The notes below the pieces were generated by a model, which was not told where the DNA came from, ran no database searches, and saw nothing but the letters and a program-made list of their open reading frames with translations. From assembly GCF_029227915.1 (NCBI RefSeq), contig NC_079878.1:2420001-2484000 (forward strand): a stretch of 64,000 nt of DNA, written 5' to 3'. This DNA is from Hydractinia symbiolongicarpus (Eukaryota; Cnidaria; Hydrozoa; Anthoathecata; Hydractiniidae). Of the stretch, positions 23,271 through 36,993 are shown piece by piece. Within the stretch, counting starts at the first letter, position 1, and every line of letters starts with the position of its first letter. Both the position numbers and the translations under genes were made by a program.

Positions 23271-24122
23271 CTTTGTATACTTTTGACTATACGGGCCAAG
23301 TCCGGGATTTACGGGAAATCGCGGGTTTTCGTTTGCCGGCAATTAAACTTCTTTTATTCAGCGTCTCATCAAAAATGAAAACACTTTTGAAAACTACATG
23401 TCTTATGCGTTTTAGTGGTGAAAAAATAATATAAAAAATCGTTCGAGAAATGAGTTTACTCCCTGGGTACTTTCTTTGTATACTTTTGACTATACGGGCC
23501 GAGTCCGGGGTTTACGGGAAATGGCGGGTTTTCGTTTGCCGGCGATTAAACTTCTTTTAATAAGCGTCTCATCAAAAATAAAAACATTTTTGAAAACTAC
23601 AAGTCTCATGCGTTTTAGTGGTGAAAAAATAATTTAAAAATTCGTTTTGGAAATGAGTTTAATCACAAGGTACTTTCTTTGTATACATGGGAAATGAGTT
23701 TACTCCCCGGGTACTTTCTTTGTATACTTTTGACTATATGGGCCGAGTCATGGGTTTACGGGAAATGGCGGGTTTTCGTTTGCCGGCAATTAAACTTCTA
23801 TTTTTCAGCGTCTTATCAAAAATGTAAACATTTTTGAAAACTACAAGTCTCATGCGTTTTAGTGGAGAAAAGATACTTTAAAAAATCGTTTTGGAATGAG
23901 TTTACTCTCAGGGTACTTTCTTTGTATACATTCGACTATACGGGCCAAGCCCGGGATTTACGGGAAATCGCGGGTTTTCGTTTGCCGGCGATTAAACCAC
24001 TTTCATTAAGCGTCTCATCAAAAATGAAAACATTTCTGAAAACTACAGGTCTCATGCGTTTTAGTGGTGAAAAAATAATTTAAAAAATCGTTCGGGAAAT
24101 GAGTTTACTCCCTGGGTACTTT
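23271..24122 (+). repeat. f-containing module of the 3288-bp super-repeat, copy 1 (852 bp)
   Basis: Units 23271 (ccaagtccggg, cttatgcg), 23474 (caaaaataaaaac), f 23677, 23718 (gccgagtcatgggtttacgg; caaaaatgtaaac) and 23920. The gtaaac change and the catggg change are private to this module and its second copy at 26559. One base is missing in ttttggaatgag, making this copy 1 bp shorter than the other. Confidence 0.9.
23677..23717 (+). repeat. 41-bp truncated monomer (f), copy 10
   Basis: 853 bp after copy 9. The following unit has gtcatgggttta instead of gtccggggttta. Confidence 0.92.
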
Positions 24123-25340
24123 CTTTGTATACTTTTGACTTTACGGGCCGTGTCGGGGATTTACGGAAAGTCGCGGGTTTTCGTTTGCCGGCGATTAAAC
24201 TTCTTTTATTCAGCGTCTCATCAAAAACGAAAACATTTTTAAAAACTACAAGTGTCATGGGCTTTAGTGGTTAAATAATAATTTAAAAAATCGTTCGGGA
24301 AATGAGTTTACTCCCTGGGTACTTTCTTTGTATACTTTTGACTATACGGGCCAAGCCCGGGATTTACGGGAAATCGCGGGTTTTCGTTTGCCGGCGATTA
24401 AACCACTTTCATTAAGCGTCTCATCAAAAATGAAAACATTTCTGAAAACTACAAGTCTCATGCGTTTTAGTGGTGAAAAAATAATTTAAAAAATCGTTCG
24501 GGAAATGAGTTTACTCCCTGGGTACTTTCTTTGTATACTTTTGACTATACGGCCCGAGTCTGGGATTTACGGGAAATGGCGGGTTTTCGTTTGCCGGCGA
24601 TTAAACTTCTTTTATTCAGAGTCTCATCAAAAATGAAAACATTTTTGTAAACTACAAGTCCCATGCGTTTTAGTGGTGAAAATATAATTTAAAAAATCGT
24701 TCGGGAAATGAGTTTACTCCCTGGGTACTTTCTTTGTATACTTTTGACTATACGGGCCGAGTCCGGGGTTTACGGGAAATGGCGGGTTTTCGTTTGCCGG
24801 CGATTAAACTTCTTTTATTCAGCGTCTCATCAAAAATGAAAACATTTTTGAAAACTACAAGTCTCATGCGTTTTAGTGGTGAAAAGATAATTTAAAAAAT
24901 CGTTCGGGAAATGAGTTTACTCCCTGGGTACTTTCTTTGTATACTTTTGACTATACGGGCCGAGTCGGGGATTGACGGGAAATCGCGGGTTTTCGTTTGC
25001 CGGCGATTAAACCACTTTCATTAAGCGTCTCATCAAAAATGAAAACATTTCTGCAAACTACAAGTCTCATGCGTTTTAGTGGTGAAAAAATAATTGAAAA
25101 AATCGTTTTGGAAATGAGTTTACTCACAGGGTACTTTCTTTGTATACATTCGACTATACGGGCCAAGCCCGGGATTTACGGGAAATCGCGGGTTTTTGTT
25201 TGCCGGCGATTAAACCACTTTCATTAAGCGTCTCATCAAAAATGAAAACATTTCTGAAAACTACAGGTCTCATGCGTTTTAGTGGTGAAAAAATAATTTA
25301 AAAAATCGTTCGGGAAATGAGTTTACTCCCTGGGTACTTT
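24123..25340 (+). repeat. 1218-bp hexamer HOR-C, copy 1
   Basis: Six 203-bp units: 24123 (gccgtgtcgggg; caaaaacgaaaac; aagtgtcatgggc), 24326 (ccaagcccgg), 24529 (ggcccgagtctggg; cagagtctc; ttttgtaaac), 24732 (ccggggtttac), 24935 (gtcggggattgacggg; ctgcaaac), 25138 (cattcgac; gcgggtttttg). The next copy follows in direct tandem. Confidence 0.92.
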
Positions 25341-26558
25341 CTTTGTATACTTTTGACTTTACGGGCCGTGTCGGGGATTTACGGAAAGTCGCGGGTTTTC
25401 GTTTGCCGGCGATTAAACTTCTTTTATTCAGCGTCTCATCAAAAACGAAAACATTTTTAAAAACTACAAGTGTCATGGGCTTTAGTGGTTAAATAATAAT
25501 TTAAAAAATCGTTCGGGAAATGAGTTTACTCCCTGGGTACTTTCTTTGTATACTTTTGACTATACGGGCCAAGCCCGGGATTTACGGGAAATCGCGGGTT
25601 TTCGTTTGCCGGCGATTAAACCACTTTCATTAAGCGTCTCATCAAAAATGAAAACATTTCTGAAAACTACAAGTCTCATGCGTTTTAGTGGTGAAAAAAT
25701 AATTTAAAAAATCGTTCGGGAAATGAGTTTACTCCCTGGGTACTTTCTTTGTATACTTTTGACTATACGGCCCGAGTCTGGGATTTACGGGAAATGGCGG
25801 GTTTTCGTTTGCCGGCGATTAAACTTCTTTTATTCAGAGTCTCATCAAAAATGAAAACATTTTTGTAAACTACAAGTCCCATGCGTTTTAGTGGTGAAAA
25901 TATAATTTAAAAAATCGTTCGGGAAATGAGTTTACTCCCTGGGTACTTTCTTTGTATACTTTTGACTATACGGGCCGAGTCCGGGGTTTACGGGAAATGG
26001 CGGGTTTTCGTTTGCCGGCGATTAAACTTCTTTTATTCAGCGTCTCATCAAAAATGAAAACATTTTTGAAAACTACAAGTCTCATGCGTTTTAGTGGTGA
26101 AAAGATAATTTAAAAAATCGTTCGGGAAATGAGTTTACTCCCTGGGTACTTTCTTTGTATACTTTTGACTATACGGGCCGAGTCGGGGATTGACGGGAAA
26201 TCGCGGGTTTTCGTTTGCCGGCGATTAAACCACTTTCATTAAGCGTCTCATCAAAAATGAAAACATTTCTGCAAACTATAAGTCTCATGCGTTTTAGTGG
26301 TGAAAAAATAATTGAAAAAATCGTTTTGGAAATGAGTTTACTCACAGGGTACTTTCTTTGTATACATTCGACTATACGGGCCAAGCCCGGGATTTACGGG
26401 AAATCGCGGGTTTTTGTTTGCCGGCGATTAAACCACTTTCATTAAGCGTCTCATCAAAAATGAAAACATTTCTGAAAACTACAGGTCTCATGCGTTTTAG
26501 TGGTGAAAAAATAATTTAAAAAATCGTTCGGGAAATGAGTTTACTCCCTGGGTACTTT
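25341..26558 (+). repeat. 1218-bp hexamer HOR-C, copy 2
   Basis: Unit order as in 24123-25340, shifted by exactly 1218 bp. One difference seen: ctgcaaactataag near 26274 versus ctgcaaactacaag in copy 1. Confidence 0.92.
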
Positions 26559-27411
26559 CTTTGTATACTTTTGACTATACGGGCCAAGTCCGGGATTTAC
26601 GGGAAATCGCGGGTTTTCGTTTGCCGGCAATTAAACTTCTTTTATTCAGCGTCTCATCAAAAATGAAAACACTTTTGAAAACTACATGTCTTATGCGTTT
26701 TAGTGGTGAAAAAATAATATAAAAAATCGTTCGAGAAATGAGTTTACTCCCTGGGTACTTTCTTTGTATACTTTTGACTATACGGGCCGAGTCCGGGGTT
26801 TACGGGAAATGGCGGGTTTTCGTTTGCCGGCGATTAAACTTCTTTTAATAAGCGTCTCATCAAAAATAAAAACATTTTTGAAAACTACAAGTCTCATGCG
26901 TTTTAGTGGTGAAAAAATAATTTAAAAATTCGTTTTGGAAATGAGTTTAATCACAAGGTACTTTCTTTGTATACATGGGAAATGAGTTTACTCCCCGGGT
27001 ACTTTCTTTGTATACTTTTGACTATATGGGCCGAGTCATGGGTTTACGGGAAATGGCGGGTTTTCGTTTGCCGGCAATTAAACTTCTATTTTTCAGCGTC
27101 TTATCAAAAATGTAAACATTTTTGAAAACTACAAGTCTCATGCGTTTTAGTGGAGAAAAGATACTTTAAAAAATCGTTTTGGAAATGAGTTTACTCTCAG
27201 GGTACTTTCTTTGTATACATTCGACTATACGGGCCAAGCCCGGGATTTACGGGAAATCGCGGGTTTTCGTTTGCCGGCGATTAAACCACTTTCATTAAGC
27301 GTCTCATCAAAAATGAAAACATTTCTGAAAACTACAGGTCTCATGCGTTTTAGTGGTGAAAAAATAATTTAAAAAATCGTTCGGGAAATGAGTTTACTCC
27401 CTGGGTACTTT
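26559..27411 (+). repeat. f-containing module of the 3288-bp super-repeat, copy 2 (853 bp)
   Basis: Repeats 23271-24122 with the same private markers (gccgagtcatggg, caaaaatgtaaac, caaaaataaaaac). After it the gtgtcggg unit (27412) and its two followers (27615, 27818) reappear, so the block 23271-26558 is itself the repeating unit of a 3288-bp super-repeat. Confidence 0.9.
26965..27005 (+). repeat. 41-bp truncated monomer (f), copy 11
   Basis: 3288 bp after copy 10. This distance defines the super-repeat. Confidence 0.92.
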
Positions 27412-30400
27412 CTTTGTATACTTTTGACTTTACGGGCCGTGTCGGGGATTTACGGAAAGTCGCGGGTTTTCGTTTGCCGGCGATTAAACTTCTTTTATTC
27501 AGCGTCTCATCAAAAACGAAAACATTTTTAAAAACTACAAGTGTCATGGGCTTTAGTGGTTAAATAATAATTTAAAAAATCGTTCGGGAAATGAGTTTAC
27601 TCCCTGGGTACTTTCTTTGTATACTTTTGAGTATACGGGCCAAGCCCGGGATTTACGGGAAATCGCGGGTTTTCGTTTGCCGGCGATTAAACCACTTTCA
27701 TTAAGCGTCTCATCAAAAATGAAAACATTTCTGAAAACTACAAGTCTCATGCGTTTTAGTGGTGAAAAAATAATTTAAAAAATCGTTCGGGAAATGAGTT
27801 TACTCCCTGGGTACTTTCTTTGTATACTTTTGACTATACGGCCCGAGTCTGGGATTTACGGGAAATGGCGGGTTTTCGTTTGCCGGCGATTAAACTTCTT
27901 TTATTCAGAGTCTCATCAAAAATGAAAACATTTTTGTAAACTACAAGTCCCATGCGTTTTAGTGGTGAAAATATAATTTAAAAAATCGTTCGGGAAATGA
28001 GTTTACTCCCTGGGTACTTTCTTTGTATACTTTTGACTATACGGGCCGAGTCCGGGGTTTACGGGAAATGGCGGGTTTTCGTTTGCCGGCGATTAAACTT
28101 CTTTTTTTCAGCGTCTTATCAAAAATGAAAACATTTTTGAAAACTACAAGTCTCATGCGTTTTAGTGGCGAAAAGATACTTTAAAAAATCCTTTTGGAAA
28201 TGAGTTTACTCACAGGGTACTTTCTTTGTATACATTCGACTATACGGGCCAAGCCCGGGATTTACGGGAAATCGCGGGTTTTCGTTTGCCGGCGATTAAA
28301 CCACTTTCATTAAGCGTCTCATCAAAAATGAAAACATTTCTGAAAACTACAGGTCTCATGCGTTTTAGTGGTGAAAAAATAATTTAAAAAATCGTTCGGG
28401 AAATGAGTTTACTCCCTGGGTACTTTCTTTGTATACTTTTGACTTTACGGGCCGTGTCGGGGATTTACGGAAAGTCGCGGGTTTTCGTTTGCCGGCGATT
28501 AAACTTCTTTTATGCAGCGTCTCATCAAAAATGAAAACATTTTTAAAAACTACAAGTCTCATGGGCTTTAGTGGTTAAATAATAATTTAAAAAATCGTTC
28601 GGGAAATGAGTTTACTCCCTGGGTACTTTCTTTGTATACTTTTGACTATACGGGCCAAGCCCGGGATTTACGGGAAATCGCGGATTTTCGTTTCCCGGCG
28701 ATTAAACCACTTTCATTAAGCGTCTCATCAAAAATGAAAACATTTCTGAAAACTACAAGTCTCATGCGTTTTAGTGGTGAAAAAATAATTTAAAAAATCG
28801 TTCGGGAAATGAGTTTACTCCCTGGGTACTTTCTTTGTATACTTTTGACTATACGGCCCGAGTCTGGGATTTACGGGAAAGGGCGGGTTTTCGTTTGCCG
28901 GCGAATAAACTTCTTTTATTCAGAGTCTCATCAAAAATGAAAACATTTTTGTAAACTACAAGTCCCATGCGTTTTAGTGGTGAAAATATAATTTAAAAAA
29001 TCGTTCGGGAAATGAGTTTACTCCCTGGGTACTTTCTTTGTATACTTTTGACTATACGGGCCGAGTCCGGGGTTTACGGGAAATGGCGGGTTTTCGTTTG
29101 CCGGCGATTAAACTTCTTTTATTCAGCGTCTCATCAAAAATGAAAACATTTTTGTAAACTACAAGTCCCATGCGTTTTAGTGGTGAAAATATAATTTAAA
29201 AAATCGTTCGGGAAATGAGTTTACTCCCTGGGTACTTTCTTTGTATACTTTTGACTATACGGGCCGAGTCCGGGGTTTACGGGAAATGGCGGGTTTTCGT
29301 TTGCCGGCGATTAAACTTCTTTTATTCAGCGTCTCATCAAAAATGAAAACATTTTTGAAAACTACAAGTCTCATGCGTTTTAGTGGTGAAAAGATAAATT
29401 AAAAAATCGTTCAGGAAATGAGTTTACTCCCTGGGTACTTTCTTTGTATACTTTTGACTATACGGGCCGAGTCGAGGATTGACGGGAAATCGCGGGTTTT
29501 CGTTTGCCGGCGATTAAACCACTTTCATTAAGCGTCTCATCAAAAATGAAAACATTTCTAAAAATTACAAGTCTCATGCGTTTTAGTGGTGAAAAAAATT
29601 TTTAAAAAATCGTTCGGGAAATGAGTTTACTCCCTGGGTACCTTCTTTGTATACTTTTGACTATACGGCCGAGTCCGGGATTTACGGGAAATCGCGGGTT
29701 TTCGTTTGCCGGCAATTAAACTTCTTTTATTCAGCGTCTCATCAAAAATGAAAACACTTTTGAAAACTACAAGTCTCATGCGTTTTAGTGGTGAAAAAAT
29801 AATATAAAAAATCGTTCGGGAAATGAGTTTAATCCCTGGGTACTTTCTTTGTATACTTTTGACTATACGGGCCGAGTCCGGGGTTTACGGGAAATGGCGG
29901 GTTTTCGTTTGCCGGCGATTAAACTTCTTTTAATAAGCGTCTCATCAAAAATGAAAACATTTTTGAAAACTACAAGTCTCATGCGTTTTAGTGGTGAAAA
30001 AATAATTTAAAAAATCGTTTTGGAAATGAGTTTAATCACAAGGTACTTTCTTTGTATACATGGGAAATGAGTTTACTCCCCGCGTACTTTCTTTGTATAC
30101 TTTTGACTATATGGGCCGAGTCCGGGGTTTACGGGAAATGGCGGGTTTTCGTTTGCCGGCAATTAAACTTCTTTTTTTCAGCGTCTCATCAAAAATGAAA
30201 ACATTTTTGAAAACTACAAGTCTCATGCGTTTTAGTGGCGAAAAGATACTTTAAAAAATCGTTTTGGAAATGAGTTTACTCACAGGGTACTTTCTTTGTA
30301 TACATTCGACTATACGGGCCAAGCCCGGGATTTACGGGAAATCGCGGGTTTTCGTTTGCCGGCGATTAAACCACTTTCATTAAGCGTCTCATCAAAAATG

Positions 30401-30699
30401 AAAACATTTCTGAAAACTACAGGTCTCATGCGTTTTAGTGGTGAAAAAATAATTTAAAAAATCGTTCGGGAAATGAGTTTACTCCCTGGGTACTTTCTTT
30501 GTATACTTTTGACTTTACGGGCCGAGTCGGGGATTTACGGAAAGTGGCGGGTTTTCGTTTGCCGGCGATTAAACTTCTTTTATTCAGCGTCTCATCAAAA
30601 ATGAAAACATTTTTAAAAACTACAAGTCTCATGCGTTTTAGTGGTTAAATAATAATTTAAAAAATCGTTCGGAAAATGAGTTTACTCCCTGGGTAATTT
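27412..30699 (+). repeat. Partial third cycle of the HOR-C block
   Basis: Units 27412 (gtgtcggg), 27615 (with a unique gagtatacgggcc), 27818, then a hybrid at 28021 that starts as ccggggtttac and ends with the f-follower signature cttctttttttcagcg, ggcgaaaagatac. A second gtgtcggg unit at 28427 has cttttatgcagcg. Units 28630 to 29847 follow (29645 is a 202-bp tacggccgag unit), then f 30050 and units 30091, 30294 and 30497. The two neighbours 28833 and 29036 both carry ttttgtaaac, gtcccatgcg: one is the normal carrier, the other a converted unit. Confidence 0.87.
30050..30090 (+). repeat. 41-bp truncated monomer (f), copy 12
   Basis: 3085 bp after copy 11. It has cgcgtacttt instead of cgggtacttt. 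No further f occurs for the next 17.7 kb. Confidence 0.92.
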
Positions 30700-33541
30700 C
30701 TTTGTATGCATTCGACTATACGGGCCAAGCCCGGGATTTACGGGAAATCGCGGGTTTTCGTTTGCCGGCGATTAAACCACTTTCATTAAGCGTCTCATCA
30801 AAAATGAAAACATTTCTGAAAACTACAAGTCTCATGCGTTTTAGTGGTGAAAAAATAATTTTAATAATCGTTCGGGAAATGAGTTTACTCCCTGGGTACT
30901 TTCTTTGTATACTTTTGACTATACGGCCCGAGTCTGGGATTTACGGGAAGTCGCGGGTTTTCGTTTGCCGGCGATTAAACTTCTTTTATTCAGCGTCTCA
31001 TCAAAAATGAAAACAATTTTAAAAACTACAAGTCTCATGGGCTTTAGTGGTGAAAAGATACTTTAAAAAATCGTTTTAGAAATGAGTTTACTCACAGGGT
31101 ACTTTCTTTGTATACATTCGACTATACGGGCCAAGCCCGGGATTTACGGGAAATCGTGGGTTTTCGTTTGCCGGCGATTAAACCACTTTCATTAAGCGTC
31201 TCATCAAAAATGAAAACATTTCTAAAAACTACAGGTCTCATGCGTTTTAGTGGTGAAAAAATAATTTAAAAAATCGTTCGGGAAATGTGTTTACTCCCTG
31301 GGTACTTTCTTTGTATACTTTTGACTATACGGGCCGAGTCGGGGATTTACGAGAAGTCGCGGGTTTTCGTTTGCCGGCGATTAAACTTCTTTTATGCAGC
31401 GTCTCATCAAAAATGAAAACATTTTTAAAAACTACAAGTCTCATGGGCTTTAGTGGTTAAATAATAATTTAAAAAATCGTTCGGGAAATGAGTTTACTCC
31501 CTGGGTACTTTCTTTGTATACTTTTGACTATACGGCCCGAGTCCGGGATTTACGGGAAGTCGCGGGATTTCGTTTGCCGGCGATTAAATTTCTTTTATTC
31601 AGCGTCTCATCAAAAATGAAAACATTTTTAAAAACTACAAGTCTCATGCGTTTTAGTGGTGAAAAGATAATATAAAAAATCGTTTTGGAAATGAGTTTAC
31701 TCACAGGGTACTTTCTTTGTATGCATTCGACTATACGGGCCAAGCCCGGGATTTACGGGAAATCGCGGGTTTTCGTGTGCCGGCGATTAAACTTCTTTTA
31801 TTCAGTGTCTCATCAAAAATGAAAACATTTTTGAAAACTACAAGTCTCATGCGTTTTAGTGGCGAAAAGATACTTTAAAAAATCGTTTTGGAAATGAGTT
31901 TACTCACAGGGTACTTTCTTTGTATACATTCGACTATACGGGCCAAGCCCGGGATTTACGGGAAATCGCGGGTTTTCGTTTGCCGGCGATTAAACCACTT
32001 CAATTAAGCGTCTCATCAAAAATGAAAACATTTCTGAAAACTACAGGTCTCATGCGTTTTAGTAGTGAAAAAATAATTTAAAAAATCGTTCGGGAAATGA
32101 GTTTACTCCCTGGGTACTTTCTTTGTATACTTTTGACTTTACGGGCCGAGTCGGGGATTTACGGAAAGTGGCGGGTTTTAGTTTGCCGGCGATTAAACTT
32201 ATTTTATTCAGCGTCTCATCAAAAATGAAAACATTTTTAAAAACTACAAGTCTCGTGGGCTTTAGTGGTTAAATAATAATTTAAAAAATCGTTCGGAAAA
32301 TGAGTTTACTCCCTGGGTACTTTCTTTGTATGCATTCGACTATACGGGCCAAGCCCGGGATTTACGGGAAATCGCGGGTTTTCGTTTGCCGGCGATTAAA
32401 CCACTTTCATTAAGCGTCTCATCAAAAATGAAAACATTTCTGAAAACTACAAGTCTCATGCGTTTTAGTGGTGAAAAAATAATTTTAAAAATCGTTCGGG
32501 AAATGAGTTTACTCCCTGGGTACTTTCTTTGTATACTTTTGACTATACGGCCCGAGTCTGGGATTTACGGGAAGTCGCGGGTTTTCGTTTGCCGGCGATT
32601 AAACTTCTTTTATTCAGCGTCTCATCAAAAATGAAAACATTTTTAAAAACTACAAGTCTCATGGGCTTTAGTGGTGAAATAATAATTTAAAAAATCGTTC
32701 GGGAAATGAGTTTACTCCCTGGGTACTTTCTTTGTATACTTTTGACTATACCGGCCGAGTCCGGGATTTACGGGAAATCGCAGGTTTTCGTTTGCCGGCG
32801 ATTAAACTTCTTTTATTCAGCGTCTCATCAAAAATGAAAACATTTTTGTAAACTACAAGTCCCATGCGTTTTAGTGGTGAAAAAATAATTTTAAAAATCG
32901 TTCGGGAAATGAGTTTACTCCCTGGGTACTTTCTTTGTATACTTTTGACTATACGGCCCGAGTCTGGGATTTACGGGAAGTCGCGGGTTTTCGTTTGCCG
33001 GCGATTAAACTTCTTTTATTCAGCGTCTCATCAAAAATGAAAACATTTTTAAAAACTACAAGTCTCATGGGCTTTAGTGGTGAAATAATAATTTAAAAAA
33101 TCGTTCGGGAAATGAGTTTACTCCCTGGGTACTTTCTTTGTATACTTTTGACTATACCGGCCGAGTCCGGAATTTACGGGAAATCGCAGGTTTTCGTTTG
33201 CCGGCGATTAAACTTCTTTTATTCAGCGTCTCATCAAAAATGAAAACATTTTTGTAAATTACAAGTCCCATGCGTTTTAGTGGTGAAAAAATAATTTAAA
33301 AAATCGTTCGGGAAATGAGTTTACTCCCTGGGTGCTTTCTTTGTATACTTTTGACTATACCGGCCGAGTCCGGGATTTACGGGAAGTCGCGGGTTTTCGT
33401 TTGCCGGCGATTAAACTTCTTTTATTCAGCGTCTCATCAAAAATGAAAACATTTTTAAAAACTACAAGTCTCATGCGTTTTAGTGGTGAAAAGATAATTT
33501 AAAAAATCGTTTTGGAAATGAGTTTACTCACAGGGTACTTT
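30700..33541 (+). repeat. HOR-D lead-in units
   Basis: Fourteen 203-bp units (30700, 30903, 31106 and so on). Markers: ggtaatttctttgtatgc before 30700, ttttaataatcg inside it, gaaatgtgttta before 31309, tttacgagaagtcg at 31309, gtcgcgggatttcg at 31512, cttattttattca with ctcgtgggc at 32121, and tataccggccgag at 32730, 33136 and 33339. The stretch 31106-32932 recurs at 37807-39633 with the same markers, shifted by 6701 bp. Confidence 0.88.
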
Positions 33542-33745
33542 CTTTGTATGCATTCGACTATACTGGGCCAAGCCCGGGATTTACGGGAAATCGCGGGTTT
33601 TCGTGTGCCGGCGATTAAACTTCTTTTATTCAGCGTCCCATCAAAAATGAAAACATTTTTAAAAAGTACAAGTCTCATGCGTTTTAGTGGTGAAAAGATA
33701 CTTTAAAAAATCGTTTTGGAAATGAGTTTACTCCCTGGGTAATTT

Positions 33746-35369
33746 CTTTGTATGCATTCGACTATACGGGCCAAGCCCGGGATTTACGGGAAATCGCGGG
33801 TTTTCGTTTGCCGGCGATTAAACCACTTTCATTAAGCGTCTCATCAAAAATGAAAACATTTCTGAAAACTACAAGTCTCATGCGTTTTAGTGGTGAAAAA
33901 ATAATTTTAATAATCGTTCGGGAAATGAGTTTACTCCCTGGGTACTTTCTTTGTATACTTTTGACTATACGGCCCGAGTCTGGGATTTACGGGAAGTCGC
34001 GGGTTTTCGTTTGCCGGCGATTAAACTTCTTTTATTCAGCGTCTCATCAAAAATGAAAACATTTTTAAAAACTACAAGTCTCATGCGTTTTAGTGGTTAA
34101 ATAATAATTTAAAAAATCGTTCGGAAAATGAGTTTACTCCCTGGGTAATTTCTTTGTATGCATTCGACTATACGGGCCAAGCCCGGGATTTACGGGAAAT
34201 CGCGGGTTTTCGTTTGCCGGCGATTAAACCACTTTCATTAAGCGTCTCATCAAAAATGAAAACATTTCTGAAAACTACAAGTCTCATGCGTTTTAGTGGT
34301 GAAAAAATAATTTTAAAAATCGTTCGGGAAATGAGTTTACTCCCTGGGTACTTTCTTTGTATACTTTTGACTATACGGCCCGAGTCTGGGATTTACGGGA
34401 AGTCGCGGGTTTTCGTTTGCCGGCGATTAAACTTCTTTTATTCAGCGTCTCATCAAAAATGAAAACATTTTTAAAAACTACAAGTCTCATGGGCTTTAGT
34501 GGTGAAATAATAATTTAAAAAATCGTTCGGGAAATGAGTTTACTCCCTGGGTACTTTCTTTGTATACTTTTGACTATACCGGCCGAGTCCGGGATTTACG
34601 GGAAATCGCAGGTTTTCGTTTGCCGGCGATTAAACTTCTTTTATTCAGCGTCTCATCAAAAATGAAAACATTTTTGTAAACTACAAGTCCCATGCGTTTT
34701 AGTGGTGAAAAAATAATTTTAAAAATCGTTCGGGAAATGAGTTTACTCCCTGGGTACTTTCTTTGTATACTTTTGACTATACGGCCCGAGTCTGGGATTT
34801 ACGGGAAGTCGCGGGTTTTCGTTTGCCGGCGATTAAACTTCTTTTATTCAGCGTCTCATCAAAAATGAAAACATTTTTAAAAACTACAAGTCTCATGGGC
34901 TTTAGTGGTGAAATAATAATTTAAAAAATCGTTCGGGAAATGAGTTTACTCCCTGGGTACTTTCTTTGTATACTTTTGACTATACCGGCCGAGTCCGGAA
35001 TTTACGGGAAATCGCAGGTTTTCGTTTGCCGGCGATTAAACTTCTTTTATTCAGCGTCTCATCAAAAATGAAAACATTTTTGTAAATTACAAGTCCCATG
35101 CGTTTTAGTGGTGAAAAAATAATTTAAAAAATCGTTCGGGAAATGAGTTTACTCCCTGGGTACTTTCTTTGTATACTTTTGACTATACCGGCCGAGTCCG
35201 GGATTTACGGGAAGTCGCGGGTTTTCGTTTGCCGGCGATTAAACTTCTTTTATTCAGCGTCTCATCAAAAATGAAAACATTTTTAAAAACTACAAGTCTC
35301 ATGCGTTTTAGTGGTGAAAAGATACTTTAAAAAATCGTTTTGGAAATGAGTTTACTCCCTGGGTAATTT
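33746..35369 (+). repeat. 1624-bp octamer, copy 1
   Basis: Eight 203-bp units. The last ends in gaaaagatactttaaa, whereas the second octamer ends in gaaaagataatttaaa and leads into another marker monomer. The last six units (34152-35369) also match 32324-33541 in order, so a hexamer is nested in the octamer. Confidence 0.9.
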
Positions 35370-36993
35370 CTTTGTATGCATTCGACTATACGGGCCAAGC
35401 CCGGGATTTACGGGAAATCGCGGGTTTTCGTTTGCCGGCGATTAAACCACTTTCATTAAGCGTCTCATCAAAAATGAAAACATTTCTGAAAACTACAAGT
35501 CTCATGCGTTTTAGTGGTGAAAAAATAATTTTAATAATCGTTCGGGAAATGAGTTTACTCCCTGGGTACTTTCTTTGTATACTTTTGACTATACGGCCCG
35601 AGTCTGGGATTTACGGGAAGTCGCGGGTTTTCGTTTGCCGGCGATTAAACTTCTTTTATTCAGCGTCTCATCAAAAATGAAAACATTTTTAAAAACTACA
35701 AGTCTCATGCGTTTTAGTGGTTAAATAATAATTTAAAAAATCGTTCGGAAAATGAGTTTACTCCCTGGGTAATTTCTTTGTATGCATTCGACTATACGGG
35801 CCAAGCCCGGGATTTACGGGAAATCGCGGGTTTTCGTTTGCCGGCGATTAAACCACTTTCATTAAGCGTCTCATCAAAAATGAAAACATTTCTGAAAACT
35901 ACAAGTCTCATGCGTTTTAGTGGTGAAAAAATAATTTTAAAAATCGTTCGGGAAATGAGTTTACTCCCTGGGTACTTTCTTTGTATACTTTTGACTATAC
36001 GGCCCGAGTCTGGGATTTACGGGAAGTCGCGGGTTTTCGTTTGCCGGCGATTAAACTTCTTTTATTCAGCGTCTCATCAAAAATGAAAACATTTTTAAAA
36101 ACTACAAGTCTCATGGGCTTTAGTGGTGAAATAATAATTTAAAAAATCGTTCGGGAAATGAGTTTACTCCCTGGGTACTTTCTTTGTATACTTTTGACTA
36201 TACCGGCCGAGTCCGGGATTTACTGGAAATCGCAGGTTTTCGTTTGCCGGCGATTAAACTTCTTTTATTCAGCGTCTCATCAAAAATGAAAACATTTTTG
36301 TAAACTACAAGTCCCATGCGTTTTAGTGGTGAAAAAATAATTTTAAAAATCGTTCGGGAAATGAGTTTACTCCCTGGGTACTTTCTTTGTATACTTTTGA
36401 CTATACGGCCCGAGTCTGGGATTTACGGGAAGTCGCGGGTTTTCGTTTGCCGGCGATTAAACTTCTTTTATTCAGCGTCTCATCAAAAATGAAAACATTT
36501 TTAAAAACTACAAGTCTCATGGGCTTTAGTGGTGAAATAATAATTTAAAAAATCGTTCGGGAAATGAGTTTACTCCCTGGGTACTTTCTTTGTATACTTT
36601 TGACTATACCGGCCGAGTCCGGAATTTACGGGAAATCGCAGGTTTTCGTTTGCCGGCGATTAAACTTCTTTTATTCAGCGTCTCATCAAAAATGAAAACA
36701 TTTTTGTAAATTACAAGTCCCATGCGTTTTAGTGGTGAAAAAATAATTTAAAAAATCGTTCGGGAAATGAGTTTACTCCCTGGGTACTTTCTTTGTATAC
36801 TTTTGACTATACCGGCCGAGTCCGGGATTTACGGGAAGTCGCGGGTTTTCGTTTGCCGGCGATTAAACTTCTTTTATTCAGCGTCTCATCAAAAATGAAA
36901 ACATTTTTAAAAACTACAAGTCTCATGCGTTTTAGTGGTGAAAAGATAATTTAAAAAATCGTTTTGGAAATGAGTTTACTCACAGGGTACTTT
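35370..36993 (+). repeat. 1624-bp octamer, copy 2
   Basis: Same unit order as copy 1. A visible private change is gatttactggaaatcg near 36220, where copy 1 has gatttacgggaaatcg. Confidence 0.9.

Larger units (their letters stand above)
33542..36993 (+). repeat. Marker-monomer HOR-D cycle 1 (3452 bp, 17 units)
   Basis: Begins with the 204-bp marker monomer (gactatactgggcc, one extra t). It then holds two tandem copies of a 1624-bp octamer, 33746-35369 and 35370-36993. Octamer order: 33746 (ttttaataatcg), 33949 (gagtctggg), 34152, 34355 (gagtctggg), 34558 (taccggcc), 34761, 34964 (tccggaatttac), 35167. Confidence 0.9.
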
